From positions 162,041,498 through 162,105,497 of the forward strand of contig JAPWDM010000001.1 of assembly GCA_035578155.1 (NCBI GenBank): a stretch of DNA of 64,000 bases, written 5' to 3'. The position numbers and the translations under genes were made by a program. The notes below the pieces were generated by a model that saw only the letters and a list, made by a program, of their open reading frames with translations, had not been told where the DNA came from and made no database searches. Origin of the DNA: Brachynemurus nebulosus (lineage: Eukaryota > Arthropoda > Insecta > Neuroptera > Myrmeleontidae). Positions 56,407 to 64,000 of this stretch are shown here, piece by piece (positions within the stretch are counted from its first letter, which is position 1; each line of letters begins with the position of its first letter).

Positions 56407-57065
56407 GGAGAGGGTAAGGTTAATTCGCTATAAAATAAGCATATTTTCGAGAATTTTTTTGACGATACGGTTAATATCGAATTATTTATGTAATTAGTAC
56501 ATAATAAAATGATATCTGAGGAATATTCTGTAAAAATTTCTTTGACAAATATGCAGAATGAGCCAGTGGCGGCAAATTTTTGCAGACGCCTCAGAAAAAA
56601 GTCACCACAATGCGGTTCTCCGCATTACTCATCACCGGATCATTCGAAATCAAAAAACCAAAAAGATTTCATTTTGATTTCGAGATTTTTGATAACACTT
56701 AGAAGTCAAAATATCGATTTTTGATTAAATATTCGGCAATTTTTTTATTGTAAAATAAATTATAAAGAATAATAAAAAAAACTCAACAGCATCATCTGGT
56801 AATAAATTTATGTATAGATAGAGTGTGTAAAATTTCAAAAGGATCGGTCCAGTAGATTTTGAGTTAGAGTGTTCAGCGACTTTGAAAATGTTAAGTGTGA
56901 GAAAACACGTATTTAAATATTAAATTTTATACGTTAGGGTCGGAAGGACGAAACCTTTACAATTCTATATCACCGTTAGTTTTGCTTCAACGGGCTTCAA
57001 ATTTTAACACATTTTTGAAAAAAACGCTGAATAATAAAAAGAAAATTTTCCCGTAAAACTGAAAA
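56407..57065. mobile_element. Diverged tandem copy 2 of the TTAA element
   Basis: Immediately after the shared TTAA comes GGAGAGGGTAAGGTTAATTCG, then blocks parallel to copy 1 (GCCAGTGGCGGCAAATTTT, the AATCGAT..TTGATT block, TTTCAAAAGGATCGG, CTATATCACCGTTAGTTT). The right terminus is missing near 57065. Confidence 0.6.
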
Positions 57066-57224
57066 AAACCAAGGAATTAGCGAGAAAATAGGTAATATCG
57101 AAAAAAAAAACTTTGATCGAAATTTCTACCATTTAAAAATACTTGGCGCCTGGACTAGAATGTATTTATGTATTTTTATAATGAACTAGTAGATAGGCTA
57201 GGAGAGAACGGGAGCACCGTAGAA

Positions 57225-58575
57225 CCTCAATTATCCGGACTACTTTTTTGACCGTGTTAAGAACCGTGTAGTTTGGGGTCCTACTGTACCTAGTGTATGA
57301 ATTGACCTTTGACCTGGCACGTACATGTATTTAAAATTTGTTGTTGACATTTGACCCCACACGCGCTCATACTGTAAGCCTTGAAATTCGTAAGAGATGA
57401 GTCATTACCCGCAATCAAATTAATTTATGTTAACCCATTATGCGTCATCACAATTTACTTATCACAATTTGGTTTTGTGTTAACCCATTATGCGCCGGCA
57501 CTAATGTAATTTTTGAATGTGAACCTAACGCATGCGCAGATTGAATTTAAGTACACGACGCATGCGCAGACTGAATTTTAAGTTACAATTTGATAGATGG
57601 GGTACACTACCGCGTCAAAAATGTGGGGATACCCTAACTCGGGGTGGCCCCAAACTTTTGACACCGTACTGTACTTAAATTTTTGGTACACTGCCGTGTC
57701 AAAAGTGCGGGCCCCCCTGGCCAAAAAGGTATCCTATCACTTTTTGAAGCGTACTGTACGTGCAAACCTTGATCCCAACACGCGCTTGCCTTAATTGCGT
57801 CATTTTAAACGAACTACCGCGTCAAGAATGTGGGATTACCCTAACCCACGGGGTGGCCCCAAACTTTTGACACCGTACTGTACTTAAATTTTTGGTACAC
57901 TGCCATGTCAAAAGTGCGGACCCCCTAACTAAAAAAGGTATCCGATCACTTTTTGAAGCGTACTGTACTTGTTTTTTATGTGTACGTGCAAACCTTCGCC
58001 ATTAATCTCACTTAATTGCGTCATCTTAAATTGAGTGCGGTCGCTAACGATAAATTTTGTCGGGGGCGCACTGTACCAAGCGCTAGATTTTAAGATTAGA
58101 CTCCGGGGTCCAGATTTCTGACCGCTACTGTACTGTAAATCGAGTGTCTACTGTACTTTTCAACAAGTTTAAGCCTGTTTTCAGCAAAGTCAGCACTTTT
58201 TTAATTTGTTTATTTATATAAGTTTTAATTTAAAAAAAATGTTTATTTAAGATTTTGATGACGCAGCAATTTCTTTGTTTGATTTCAAATACGAAATAGT
58301 CTTCTTGGAATTTTTAATTTATGGCCTGATTGTTGAATTATAATTATAGTATGATTCATACAAGCGGGGATTTTTGTTATATTTGTTTATTTATATAATA
58401 ATTTTGGATCATGTAATAATTTTAAAATTGTTTATTTAAGATTGGGAGGCCGCTAAATTTTGTGGGGGCACTGTACCAAGCGCTACCGCAAAACTAACTT
58501 CAGACTCCAGGGTCCAGATGTCTGACCGCTACTGTACTGCCGGAAATTTGGGTGTCAACTGTAACTCAGGGGTTT
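57225..58575. repeat. Complex of direct repeats, GC-richer than flanks
   Basis: Two units of about 215 bp (about 57605-57814, 57815-58035) share TACCGCGTCAA, GGGGTGGCCCCAAACTTTTG and CACCGTACTGTACTTAAATT. Another unit (about 58035-58160, 58440-58570) shares CTGTACCAAGCGCTA and CTGACCGCTACTGTACTG. Smaller doublets are GTTAACCCATTATGCG (57431, 57480) and CGCATGCGCAGA (57529, 57559). The start (57222: GTAGAACCTCAATTATCCGG) resembles a pogo/Tigger-type end. Probably decayed transposon with internal amplification. Confidence 0.55.
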
Positions 58576-59690
58576 TTTTGTATATTTAACCTTGGAAAAT
58601 TCCAGGAATTTTTATCAGTTTTAACATAAACAAACAACCAATAATTAAATGTTTGTTTTAGCTGAATTATGATCGTAAGACTCATATAAGGAGTTTTTTT
58701 GGTATAAGAAAGATGACGTCATGGAATATTAATGAGTTAAAAAATTGTTTAGTAAAAAATATCACCCATTGTAGGCCTCAAGCAAGAAATTATTTTTATC
58801 AGTTTTAATACTTTAACATTTAACCTACAGTGACCAATTTTTTAGTTAACTAACAGAAGTTCTTGAAATTTTAACAAGTTACAAAAAATATTACTTCTTA
58901 TGGTGCACAACATTTTTGAATTTGACTGTAGCACAAAACTGTTTCTATATCAAACGAAAATTATCTGAAATAATTCAGTATGTACATATGTATAGACTCT
59001 GTATATTAAAAATATTTTATGTATACACTCTGTATATTGAGAATAAGAAAGAAAATTTGTATATAATTTTAATTTTTATGAATACTAGTAAACGAATTGT
59101 ATAGCCATTTATGAATAAGTATTAAATCTAATTATAAAATAATTTATAAATATTGCAAAAAATTTGTTTAATCAGCAAAATCAATGTATATCATTTTAAT
59201 ACTGATACATATTTATATTAGGGTATAATAGTATTGTATTTAACATTTTTAAACAGAATAAAAGTTCAATTTTTGGTTTTAAATTACTATAAGTTAAACA
59301 CGTCGCTTAATATAAAAATGATAACAGCATTGAGTTTTACTAAATTTTTAAGTCTGTAAAATCAAAATTTTTTATAGACTAGAACATTTTGAATTTGCTA
59401 CTTTATCATTAACATACAAAGAATATCATGTATATATAACGGGTGTATATTTAGTATTTTTAATAAATATTTTAGTATACAGGGTGTATCATGAAATATG
59501 CTTTTCAATTAGAATAATAAATTTCATAAGATTTTTGTTAATACTCTTATAGGATAACGAAAGAAACTTTTTGCTGTAAAAAAATAGGGGAATGCAGGGT
59601 AATAATTAAATAAAACGCACATATTTTTTTTTTAAATTTTATTTATAGAATATGTATACAAAAAATTAAATTGCTTAAATCTATATATTA
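58576..59690. other. No gene recognised
   Basis: AT-rich. ATACAGGGTGTATCATG at 59477 resembles the end of an ACACCCTGTAT-type foldback; left border of the virus-like island lies near 59640. Confidence 0.4.
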
Positions 59691-59698
59691 CTTAAAAT

Positions 59699-60184
59699 CT
59701 ATTTATTTTCCATATAAAAATTTTTTAAAAGAATACAATTTTCTAATGAACAAATTTTATCTGAATGAAGCATACAGCGTCTTGAATAATATTCATCTCG
59801 CAGAATGGAAATCTTCGGTACATCAAATATTTCTTCCAAATTCAAAATCCACGGCTGGTTTTCGGTACCATCAAACAAACTTGATATCCATTTCTTCTTT
59901 TCACCACCCTTGACGTATATAACATCATACTTCTTTAATATAGGTTTCAATATGGTATGAAGTTTTTTGTATGGAATAAATCCATACGACCAAGGTATCC
60001 CATGCCAATTTCGGTAAAGCCAACTGGCTACTCGTTGATATTTCTTCGGCAACTCGTTGAAATCAAACGGTGCGTCGAATATAAGATGTAATATATCATC
60101 CGAATTTTCTGCAGCAATTCCAACTTCTTTAAAATAAAATTCGTTGTTAGCTCCTTGATAGCCTTGTATGTCAAGAAACGCCAT
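59699..60184 (-). CDS. Small exonuclease-fold-like protein of arthropod virus-like elements
   Basis: Intact 161-codon frame, intronless. The N-terminus MAFLDIQGYQ followed by FYFKEVGIAA resembles the first strand-turn-strand of DEDD-type 3'-5' exonucleases, and the middle WLYRNWHGIPWSYG and C-terminal Cys/His/Cys segment (C-x-LH-x4-CSLENC) follow a pattern I remember from short uncharacterised proteins in arthropod endogenous viral and Polinton-like DNA. The usual D-x-E of active exonucleases reads D-x-Q here, so activity is doubtful. A TATA box (60231-60238) lies 47 bases upstream. The end GAAAATAAATAG overlaps an AATAAA polyadenylation signal with the stop codon, a compact arrangement typical of viruses. 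Next upstream on the same strand is the 67-codon frame at 60348-60551. No frameshifts: it may be young or still selected. Confidence 0.6.
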   Translation of the reverse strand: MAFLDIQGYQGANNEFYFKEVGIAAENSDDILHLIFDAPFDFNELPKKYQRVASWLYRNWHGIPWSYGFIPYKKLHTILKPILKKYDVIYVKGGEKKKWISSLFDGTENQPWILNLEEIFDVPKISILRDEYYSRRCMLHSDKICSLENCILLKNFYMENK

Positions 60185-60230
60185 TTTTTACCGCCACCGT
60201 AGAACTGAATTTATTCACACAATCCACAAC

Positions 60231-60238
60231 TTTATATA
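60231..60238 (-). promoter_or_regulatory. TATA box of the exonuclease-like gene
   Basis: TATATAAA on the minus strand; between it and the ATG is CTACGGTGGCGGTAAAAA, containing the CGGTGG motif seen before other genes of this island. Confidence 0.6.
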
Positions 60239-60347
60239 GAATAATTAAAAGTGGTGGGGGTAGTTAGTTAATTTGTGGAACGTATTCGAAAATGGCTATT
60301 AATAGCTATTGCTAGTTTACCATCAAATTACAAACTGTTAATAATAT

Positions 60348-60551
60348 TTAGCACATTTGTGAGTACCAGGTTCTTTTCACTTTAAGACCTAGTGATTTAA
60401 GGAATGCTAAATTTTCAGGTGAAATGTGTTGTTGCTCAAAAGTTTTACGTTTAATGATCTTAGGTTTCGAAAGTCCTTTGCTAGGTTCTCTAGCGGTGGA
60501 CTTCGCTGAATTGTAAATTAACATGGTTCCAAAATGTAATTGTTTTACCAC
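60348..60551 (-). CDS. Small basic protein, virus-like island
   Basis: 67 codons, intronless, rich in Lys/Ser. The C-terminal part (NLAFLKSLGLKVKRTW) is a short hydrophobic-basic helix of a type I have seen in small proteins of arthropod virus-like elements; function unknown. Upstream on this strand is CCGGTGGTTGTC at about 60592-60603, the same CGGTGG motif as near the neighbouring gene. No certain TATA. It is 164 bases from the exonuclease-like gene on the same strand, fitting a compact viral layout. It may be a chance frame, but size, spacing and lack of stops favour a gene. Confidence 0.45.
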   Translation of the reverse strand: MVKQLHFGTMLIYNSAKSTAREPSKGLSKPKIIKRKTFEQQHISPENLAFLKSLGLKVKRTWYSQMC

Positions 60552-60714
60552 GAAAGTATAATTTTCAACGAAAGAGATGTTAACTCTTTGACAACCACCG
60601 GTAAATAGATAATATTTTATGTAAGTTCAACTATTTTATACCCTTCAACCATGATAAGGTGTATAAGCTGGAGTATAACTCAGCAAATTATATAGCGGTG
60701 GTGACGTAACACAC

Positions 60715-60940
60715 AAATGCGGTGGTTGTGTTGCGGTTGTGGCGGTGGCGGTGTTTGTGTGGTGGTTGTGTGGTGGTGGCGGTGGTGTTTGTGTGGTGGT
60801 GGCGGTGGTGTTTGTGTGGTGGTGGCGGTGGTGTTTGTGTGGCGGTGGCGGTGGTGTTTGTGTGGCGGTGGTATTTGTATGGTGGTTTCGGTGGTTGTGT
60901 GGTGGTTGTGGGGTGGCGGGGGTAGCAGTGGTGTTTGCGG
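60715..60940 (+). repeat. GGT-rich tract 1
   Basis: Imperfect repeat of GTGGTGGCGGTGGTGTTT units on the plus strand, about 225 bp. Long frames over it in several phases (Val/Gly/Cys/Trp or Pro/Thr/His) come from the repeat, not from a gene. Lies in the divergent gap between minus-strand and plus-strand genes of the virus-like island. Confidence 0.85.
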
Positions 60941-61144
60941 CTGACGTGCACAACTTTATCATTAATTCAATCGAAGCAGCAATTTACTGTAGACAATAAA
61001 TCGGTGGTGACATCTCGCGGTGTTTGCTGAACGCAATATCTAAATTAATCAATCTGGTGACGTTCCTGTTCCCTGCTCTTATAATGGAAGATTATTAAAT
61101 ATCGATTTTAGATAAAATATTGGAAAATTTCGGTTACAAAATAC

Positions 61145-61180
61145 TATAAATACAACTGAATTATTAACCGGATGTCATTT
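61145..61180 (+). promoter_or_regulatory. TATA and initiator, Cys-rich gene copy 1
   Basis: TATAAATA at 61145-61152, TCATTT (TCAKTY) at 61175-61180, exactly 30 bases apart start to start; ATG follows at 61218. Confidence 0.7.
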
Positions 61181-61217
61181 GTTGGTTAAGTTCCAGAAGG
61201 TAAACAACAACAGCAAC

Positions 61218-61406
61218 ATGCCGATTTGTGGTATTTGTAAATTTCAACCGTCACAGTGTAAATGTTACTTCTACGAGTACTGTGATAGGTGTCGAAATGA
61301 AAAACGAATTTGCATGTGTTGTAAACGATGTATGATGCCATTTCCAAACTGTGTTTGCAATTATATAAACTGTACCACATGTAAAAGCCGCTGCAATTGC
61401 AAATAA
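61218..61406 (+). CDS. 16-cysteine small protein, copy 1
   Basis: 62 residues starting MPICGIC, 16 cysteines (26 percent). The cysteines fall into four successive modules: C-x2-C-x6-C-x-C (residues 4-16), again at 22-34 and 35-47, and C-x2-C-x3-C-x-C at 52-61. Such paired Cys patterns suggest a metal-binding (zinc or metallothionein-like) or disulphide-knotted protein; no signal peptide argues for an intracellular metal-binding role. No family recognised with confidence. ATG at 61218 is chosen because it directly follows the leader after the TATA/initiator. The stop is TAA. The gene and its promoter are repeated 467 bases downstream. Confidence 0.6.
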   Translation: MPICGICKFQPSQCKCYFYEYCDRCRNEKRICMCCKRCMMPFPNCVCNYINCTTCKSRCNCK

Positions 61407-61442
61407 TTTAGTAAAATCAATCATCTGATTGCCACATAATAC

Positions 61443-61558
61443 ATATTGACCAATTCCACGGTTGCTCAAACCAACGTAAACATTTATTTATAACGCAATG
61501 ACCAGCGATGTAATGAGGCATAATGGATATTTTGTGTAACAGTGGAATTGGTCAATAT
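61443..61558. repeat. 17-bp perfect inverted repeat after Cys-rich copy 1
   Basis: ATATTGACCAATTCCAC (61443-61459) and GTGGAATTGGTCAATAT (61542-61558). In the second unit the matching arms have several mismatches. Confidence 0.8.
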
Positions 61559-61614
61559 CGATTAAATATCGATTTTTTATAAAATATTGGATTATTTGGT
61601 TTCAATCAAAATAC

Positions 61615-61650
61615 TATAAATACAACTGAATTATTAACCGGATGTCATTT
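61615..61650 (+). promoter_or_regulatory. TATA and initiator, Cys-rich gene copy 2
   Basis: TATAAATA at 61615-61622 and TCATTT at 61645-61650, same spacing as copy 1. Confidence 0.7.
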
Positions 61651-61684
61651 GTTGGTTAAGTTCCAGAAAGTAAACAAAAACAAC

Positions 61685-61873
61685 ATGCCGATTTGTGGTA
61701 TTTGTAAATTGCAACCACCACAGTGTAAGTGTTCCTTCCCCGAGTATTGTGATAGGTGTCGAAACGAAAAACGAATTTGCATGTGTTGTAAACGATGTAT
61801 GATGCCATTTCCAAACTGTGTTTGCAATTATGTAAACTGTCCCACATGTAAAAGCCGCTGCAATTGCGAATAA
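61685..61873 (+). CDS. 16-cysteine small protein, copy 2
   Basis: 62 residues, same length as copy 1, no gaps. By my count it differs at 12 bases: 4 silent, 8 changing seven residues (positions 9, 12, 17, 19, 50, 53, 62). All 16 cysteines and the whole central block 22-49 are unchanged, so the Cys framework is conserved while exposed positions vary. Its own TATA/initiator is intact. Role as for copy 1; the duplicate could give dosage or divergence. Confidence 0.6.
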   Translation: MPICGICKLQPPQCKCSFPEYCDRCRNEKRICMCCKRCMMPFPNCVCNYVNCPTCKSRCNCE

Positions 61874-61957
61874 TTTAGTAAAATCAATCACCTGATTGCC
61901 ACATCATAAGTATTGACCAGTTCCACGGTTGTTAAAACAAACATTAGCATTTATTTA

Positions 61958-62065
61958 GTAATGAGGTATAACGTATATTTTGAGTAACAGTGGAATTGAC
62001 CAATACCTATTAATCAGTATTAAAGTTTTTGTTGAATACTCAAAATATACATTATACCTCATTAC
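61958..62065. repeat. 29-bp inverted repeat after Cys-rich copy 2
   Basis: The arms 61958-61986 and 62037-62065 (GTAATGAGGTATAA.. and its complement) pair with one mismatch around a 50-base loop. It may serve as a 3'-end or structural element. Confidence 0.75.
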
Positions 62066-62179
62066 AAAAAAAATGTTAATGTTTATTTGATATTTTCCAT
62101 TGGTTGTGGTGTATAAACACTGATCATATGAAGGTGTGGTTGCTTTAGAGTAACTTAATTTGTAGCTGTGTGGGAGTAA

Positions 62180-62325
62180 ACATATCGGTGGGGTAAAATG
62201 AGCAACTCAAATTTTGTAGTTGTGTTGGTGGTGGTGGTGGTGGTGGTGGCGGTGGTGGTGGTTGTGGCGGTGGTGGTGGTTGTGGCGGTGGTGGTGGTGG
62301 TGGTGGTGGTGGTGGTTTTTGTGGT
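62180..62325 (+). repeat. GGT-rich tract 2 with conserved leader
   Basis: GGGTAAAATGAGCAACTCAA (62191) precedes about 105 bp of GGTGGTGGC-type repeat. The same leader precedes tract 3. The 71- and 61-codon frames over it encode Val or Pro runs and are not taken as genes. Sits just upstream of the 120-residue gene. Confidence 0.8.
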
Positions 62326-62385
62326 GGCAACTCATAATTTATTTAAGCGACGTGCTGTAACAGAAATTGGCAGTGTATTGGCAAA

Positions 62386-62748
62386 ATGTCTGAACAACAC
62401 GGTGTTGAGTTAAGTATAAGTGATCTGTGGACCACTTTTACTGCCATTGATACAACAATGGATCCGGTTTTGGAGAAGTTGAATAAACTTGGTGCTGGTA
62501 AACCATTCAAATCGCTAACTACACTCAAACCGTATGAAACGTGGAAAATTCTTGATGTACGACGCATGGAAACTCGATATGGGCCAGCGGTTGCGGTGGA
62601 ACTTGCAGATGCTCAAGTGTTCCTTCCAAAACGATTCGCGGATTTGGATGAGCAGACCATTCAATGTTTACGTACAGGACAATATTTTATTACATATAAA
62701 GGAACTAATTCTACTGGTTTTTTACATATTGTGGAATTTAGTAAATAG
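62386..62748 (+). CDS. 120-residue protein, small DNA-binding-like type of arthropod virus-like elements
   Basis: Intact frame from ATG (context GGCAAAATGT) to TAG. The C-terminal half has the order Y-E-T-W-KILDVRRMETRYGPA, VAVEL-x-DAQVFLPKRF and an end with YFITYKG...GFLHIVEF. This beta-rich pattern is one I remember from many small proteins in arthropod repeat and virus-like DNA; an OB-fold single-strand-DNA-binding role is a reasonable guess, not shown. The N-terminal half, about 45 residues, is helical-looking and family-specific. An ordinary AATAAA is at about 62855. Upstream is GGT tract 2 and no good TATA box. Confidence 0.6.
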   Translation: MSEQHGVELSISDLWTTFTAIDTTMDPVLEKLNKLGAGKPFKSLTTLKPYETWKILDVRRMETRYGPAVAVELADAQVFLPKRFADLDEQTIQCLRTGQYFITYKGTNSTGFLHIVEFSK

Positions 62749-62852
62749 CTATCACATGTATGATGTTAGATGTAAGATTAAGGTAACTGTCAGATATGAA
62801 AATGAATTGATTTACTTTTTAATTTTAATATTGTAAACGTATATTTCATTAA

Positions 62853-62860
62853 AAAATAAA
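62853..62860 (+). terminator. Polyadenylation signal after the 120-residue gene
   Basis: AAAAATAAAT, about 105 bases after the stop codon, followed by T-rich DNA. Confidence 0.5.
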
Positions 62861-63134
62861 TTATTTTACGTATAAATTCTTATATTGTTCTTATTTTACA
62901 ACACACTAGAACCTCCCAAATTATATCTTGAATTATGATAAGACTCTCAGTAGGTATGGGGCCACTTGGCAATGCAATGTAATTGCCTATATTCGGGAGC
63001 AAGTATGTTAATGTTGGTGTTGAGTCACCTGACACTTGTATATAGCTTTTCATTCATTTTTCTAAACTAATTTCCGAATCGAAAGAGCGTAATGGAGGCA
63101 AAATGTGTAAGCTGAATGTCAACCGCTACTCCAT

Positions 63135-63217
63135 GGAGTAAAATGAGCAACTCAGATGTGGCGGTGGTGGTGGTGGTGATGGCGGTGGTGGTGGTGGTGA
63201 TGGCGGTGGTGGTGGAG
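63135..63217 (+). repeat. GGT-rich tract 3 with conserved leader
   Basis: GGAGTAAAATGAGCAACTCA at 63135 then about 60 bp of GGTGGTGATGGC repeat ending directly at a TATA box. Confidence 0.8.
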
Positions 63218-63225
63218 TATATAAG
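63218..63225 (+). promoter_or_regulatory. TATA box of the zinc-finger gene
   Basis: TATATAAG starts one base after the GGT tract; the ATG is 63 bases further on. Confidence 0.6.
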
Positions 63226-63288
63226 TAATCGCTAACACAATTCTGAATTAATCTTGTAAGACTAGTTGAGCTTTACACATCTATTATA

Positions 63289-64000
63289 ATGTTCGAGTGT
63301 ACGCGATGCTATAAAAGCTTCTCGCGGAAAGATTCTCTTTCACGTCATATAAGAAATACACATATGCGGGAATTTTCACCAAAAAGGTTTGAAAATAGTT
63401 ACTCTCTTGATCCGCTAAAAAGACAAACATTAGACACGGCTGATGATTTATCTAGTTATGATACCGGGAGGAATGATGTTGATGATGAATTTCTAAACAA
63501 TAAAGTTGAAGAAAGGGTCAATCCACTTGAACAACGAATTAAAGCTGCATCAAAAGCAATTCAAACTAAATTTAATAATTTAAGAAATCAAAATAATGTT
63601 TACACACCCAGCGATGACTCTAATAACAGGGTTTTAACCACTTCTGATAGTGGAACTGTTATCATTCCCAAGTTAACTACAGCTTTGCAAACCCTTTTGG
63701 ATATTTTGTTAATCAAAGAAACTCAAAATAAAGGTGAGGATTCTAATGAACGAATAGCAATAAAACGTCCAGTCAATTCAACGGACCAAGAGCTACTTGC
63801 TAAGCGTATCAAATACAACGACTCGGAAAATGCTAATGGGCAATCGAAAAAATTAAAATACTGGCATAATCCTAATACTTTAATAGATGAATTACGACGT
63901 TTATACGAGACTTCAGAGACTGGTGAAAAAATACTCAATATTATTCGGAGTTTAGAGGAAAATAAAAACATATTGTTTAACGTTGACGATAGTGAAGCTT
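63289..64000 (+). CDS. C2H2 zinc-finger protein of virus-like island, 3' end outside window
   Basis: Open from ATG at 63289 to the window edge (237 codons, no stop). Residues 4-25 form one classical C2H2 finger: C-x2-C-x12-H-x4-H. Then an acidic/polar linker, a short stretch IPKLTTALQTLLDILL, basic KRIKY, and near the edge KYWHNPNTLIDELRRLYETSETGE followed by an I-x2-I-R-x-L segment. This last part resembles a D-P-N-x-L-(I/V)-(D/E)-x-LR motif I recall from arthropod proteins in endogenous viral/Polinton-like DNA. Possible role: DNA-binding regulator or structural protein; not determined. TATA at 63218. No frameshift in 712 bases. Confidence 0.6.
   Translation, partial: MFECTRCYKSFSRKDSLSRHIRNTHMREFSPKRFENSYSLDPLKRQTLDTADDLSSYDTGRNDVDDEFLNNKVEERVNPLEQRIKAASKAIQTKFNNLRNQNNVYTPSDDSNNRVLTTSDSGTVIIPKLTTALQTLLDILLIKETQNKGEDSNERIAIKRPVNSTDQELLAKRIKYNDSENANGQSKKLKYWHNPNTLIDELRRLYETSETGEKILNIIRSLEENKNILFNVDDSEA

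Larger units (their letters stand above)
61095..62012 (+). repeat. Tandem duplication of the Cys-rich gene with its promoter and tail
   Basis: Two units of about 467 bp, each with TAAATATCGATTTT, TATAAATA, CCGGATGTCATTTGTTGG leader, the 189-base gene, and a downstream region with TATTGACCA(A/G)TTCCACGGTTG and AACAGTGGAATTG. Confidence 0.85.

Noticed and set aside
60645..60962. 105-codon Thr/Pro/His-rich frame on the minus strand over GGT tract 1
   Set aside because: Several phases of both strands are open across the tract because of its repeat structure; no TATA or leader on this strand.
62145..62413. Poly-Pro and poly-Val frames over GGT tract 2
   Set aside because: Repeat artefacts; although ATGAGCAACTCA opens a frame into the tract, the encoded Val run is implausible.

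Overview
This is an AT-rich, gene-poor stretch of an arthropod (most likely insect) nuclear genome. The signs are spliced exons with GT-AG borders, TATA plus TCAKTY-type initiators, long (TA)n tracts and very many terminal-inverted-repeat and foldback elements. I cannot place it to order from sequence alone. No rRNA, tRNA gene, CRISPR array or bacterial operon is visible.

Host genes are few. At 11577-11730 (-) there is one well conserved coding exon of an ASPP-like (apoptosis-stimulating of p53 protein) gene; the rest of that gene is not seen. At 13203-19109 (+) a five-exon model encodes a secreted Ser/Asn/Gly-rich protein of unknown function, with its own TATA/initiator, all introns in phase 1, a tandemly duplicated exon-intron unit, and large transposable elements in introns 1 and 2. 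At 39374-39634 (+) there is a weaker two-exon candidate for a 65-residue protein behind a TATA box.

Most of 1-59 kb is repeats. The main families, lettered here for convenience, are: A (about 0.5 kb, (TA)n inside, a pure palindrome at 31.05-31.54 kb); B (giant foldback, 14.95-17.84 kb, half copy at 50.4-52.1 kb, scrap at 11.1 kb); C (foldback at 20.7-22.3 kb with an insertion in one arm); D (foldback at 42.76-44.09 kb interrupted by a Harbinger-like MITE); N and O (dispersed); TTAA-flanked elements (20.28, 22.56, 55.53 kb); TA-flanked elements (13.42, 24.08, 26.55, 27.08 kb); a hAT MITE with a perfect 8-bp duplication (12.6 kb); and tRNA-like SINE pieces (28.4-29.3, 54.3 kb). Several are nested, and the uninterrupted arm of a foldback gives the exact insertion point.

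The right end (59.7-64 kb) is different: compact, intronless, closely spaced genes with TATA boxes, GGT-rich tracts, and protein types that recur in arthropod endogenous viral or Polinton/adintovirus-like elements. They are a small exonuclease-fold-like protein and a small protein on the minus strand, then two tandem copies of a 62-residue protein with 16 cysteines, a 120-residue protein, and a C2H2-zinc-finger protein cut by the window edge on the plus strand. This looks like part of an endogenised DNA virus or large virus-like transposon; its assignment rests on remembered family resemblance, not a search. The Cys-rich pair and the GGT tracts with a shared leader are the least familiar features here.
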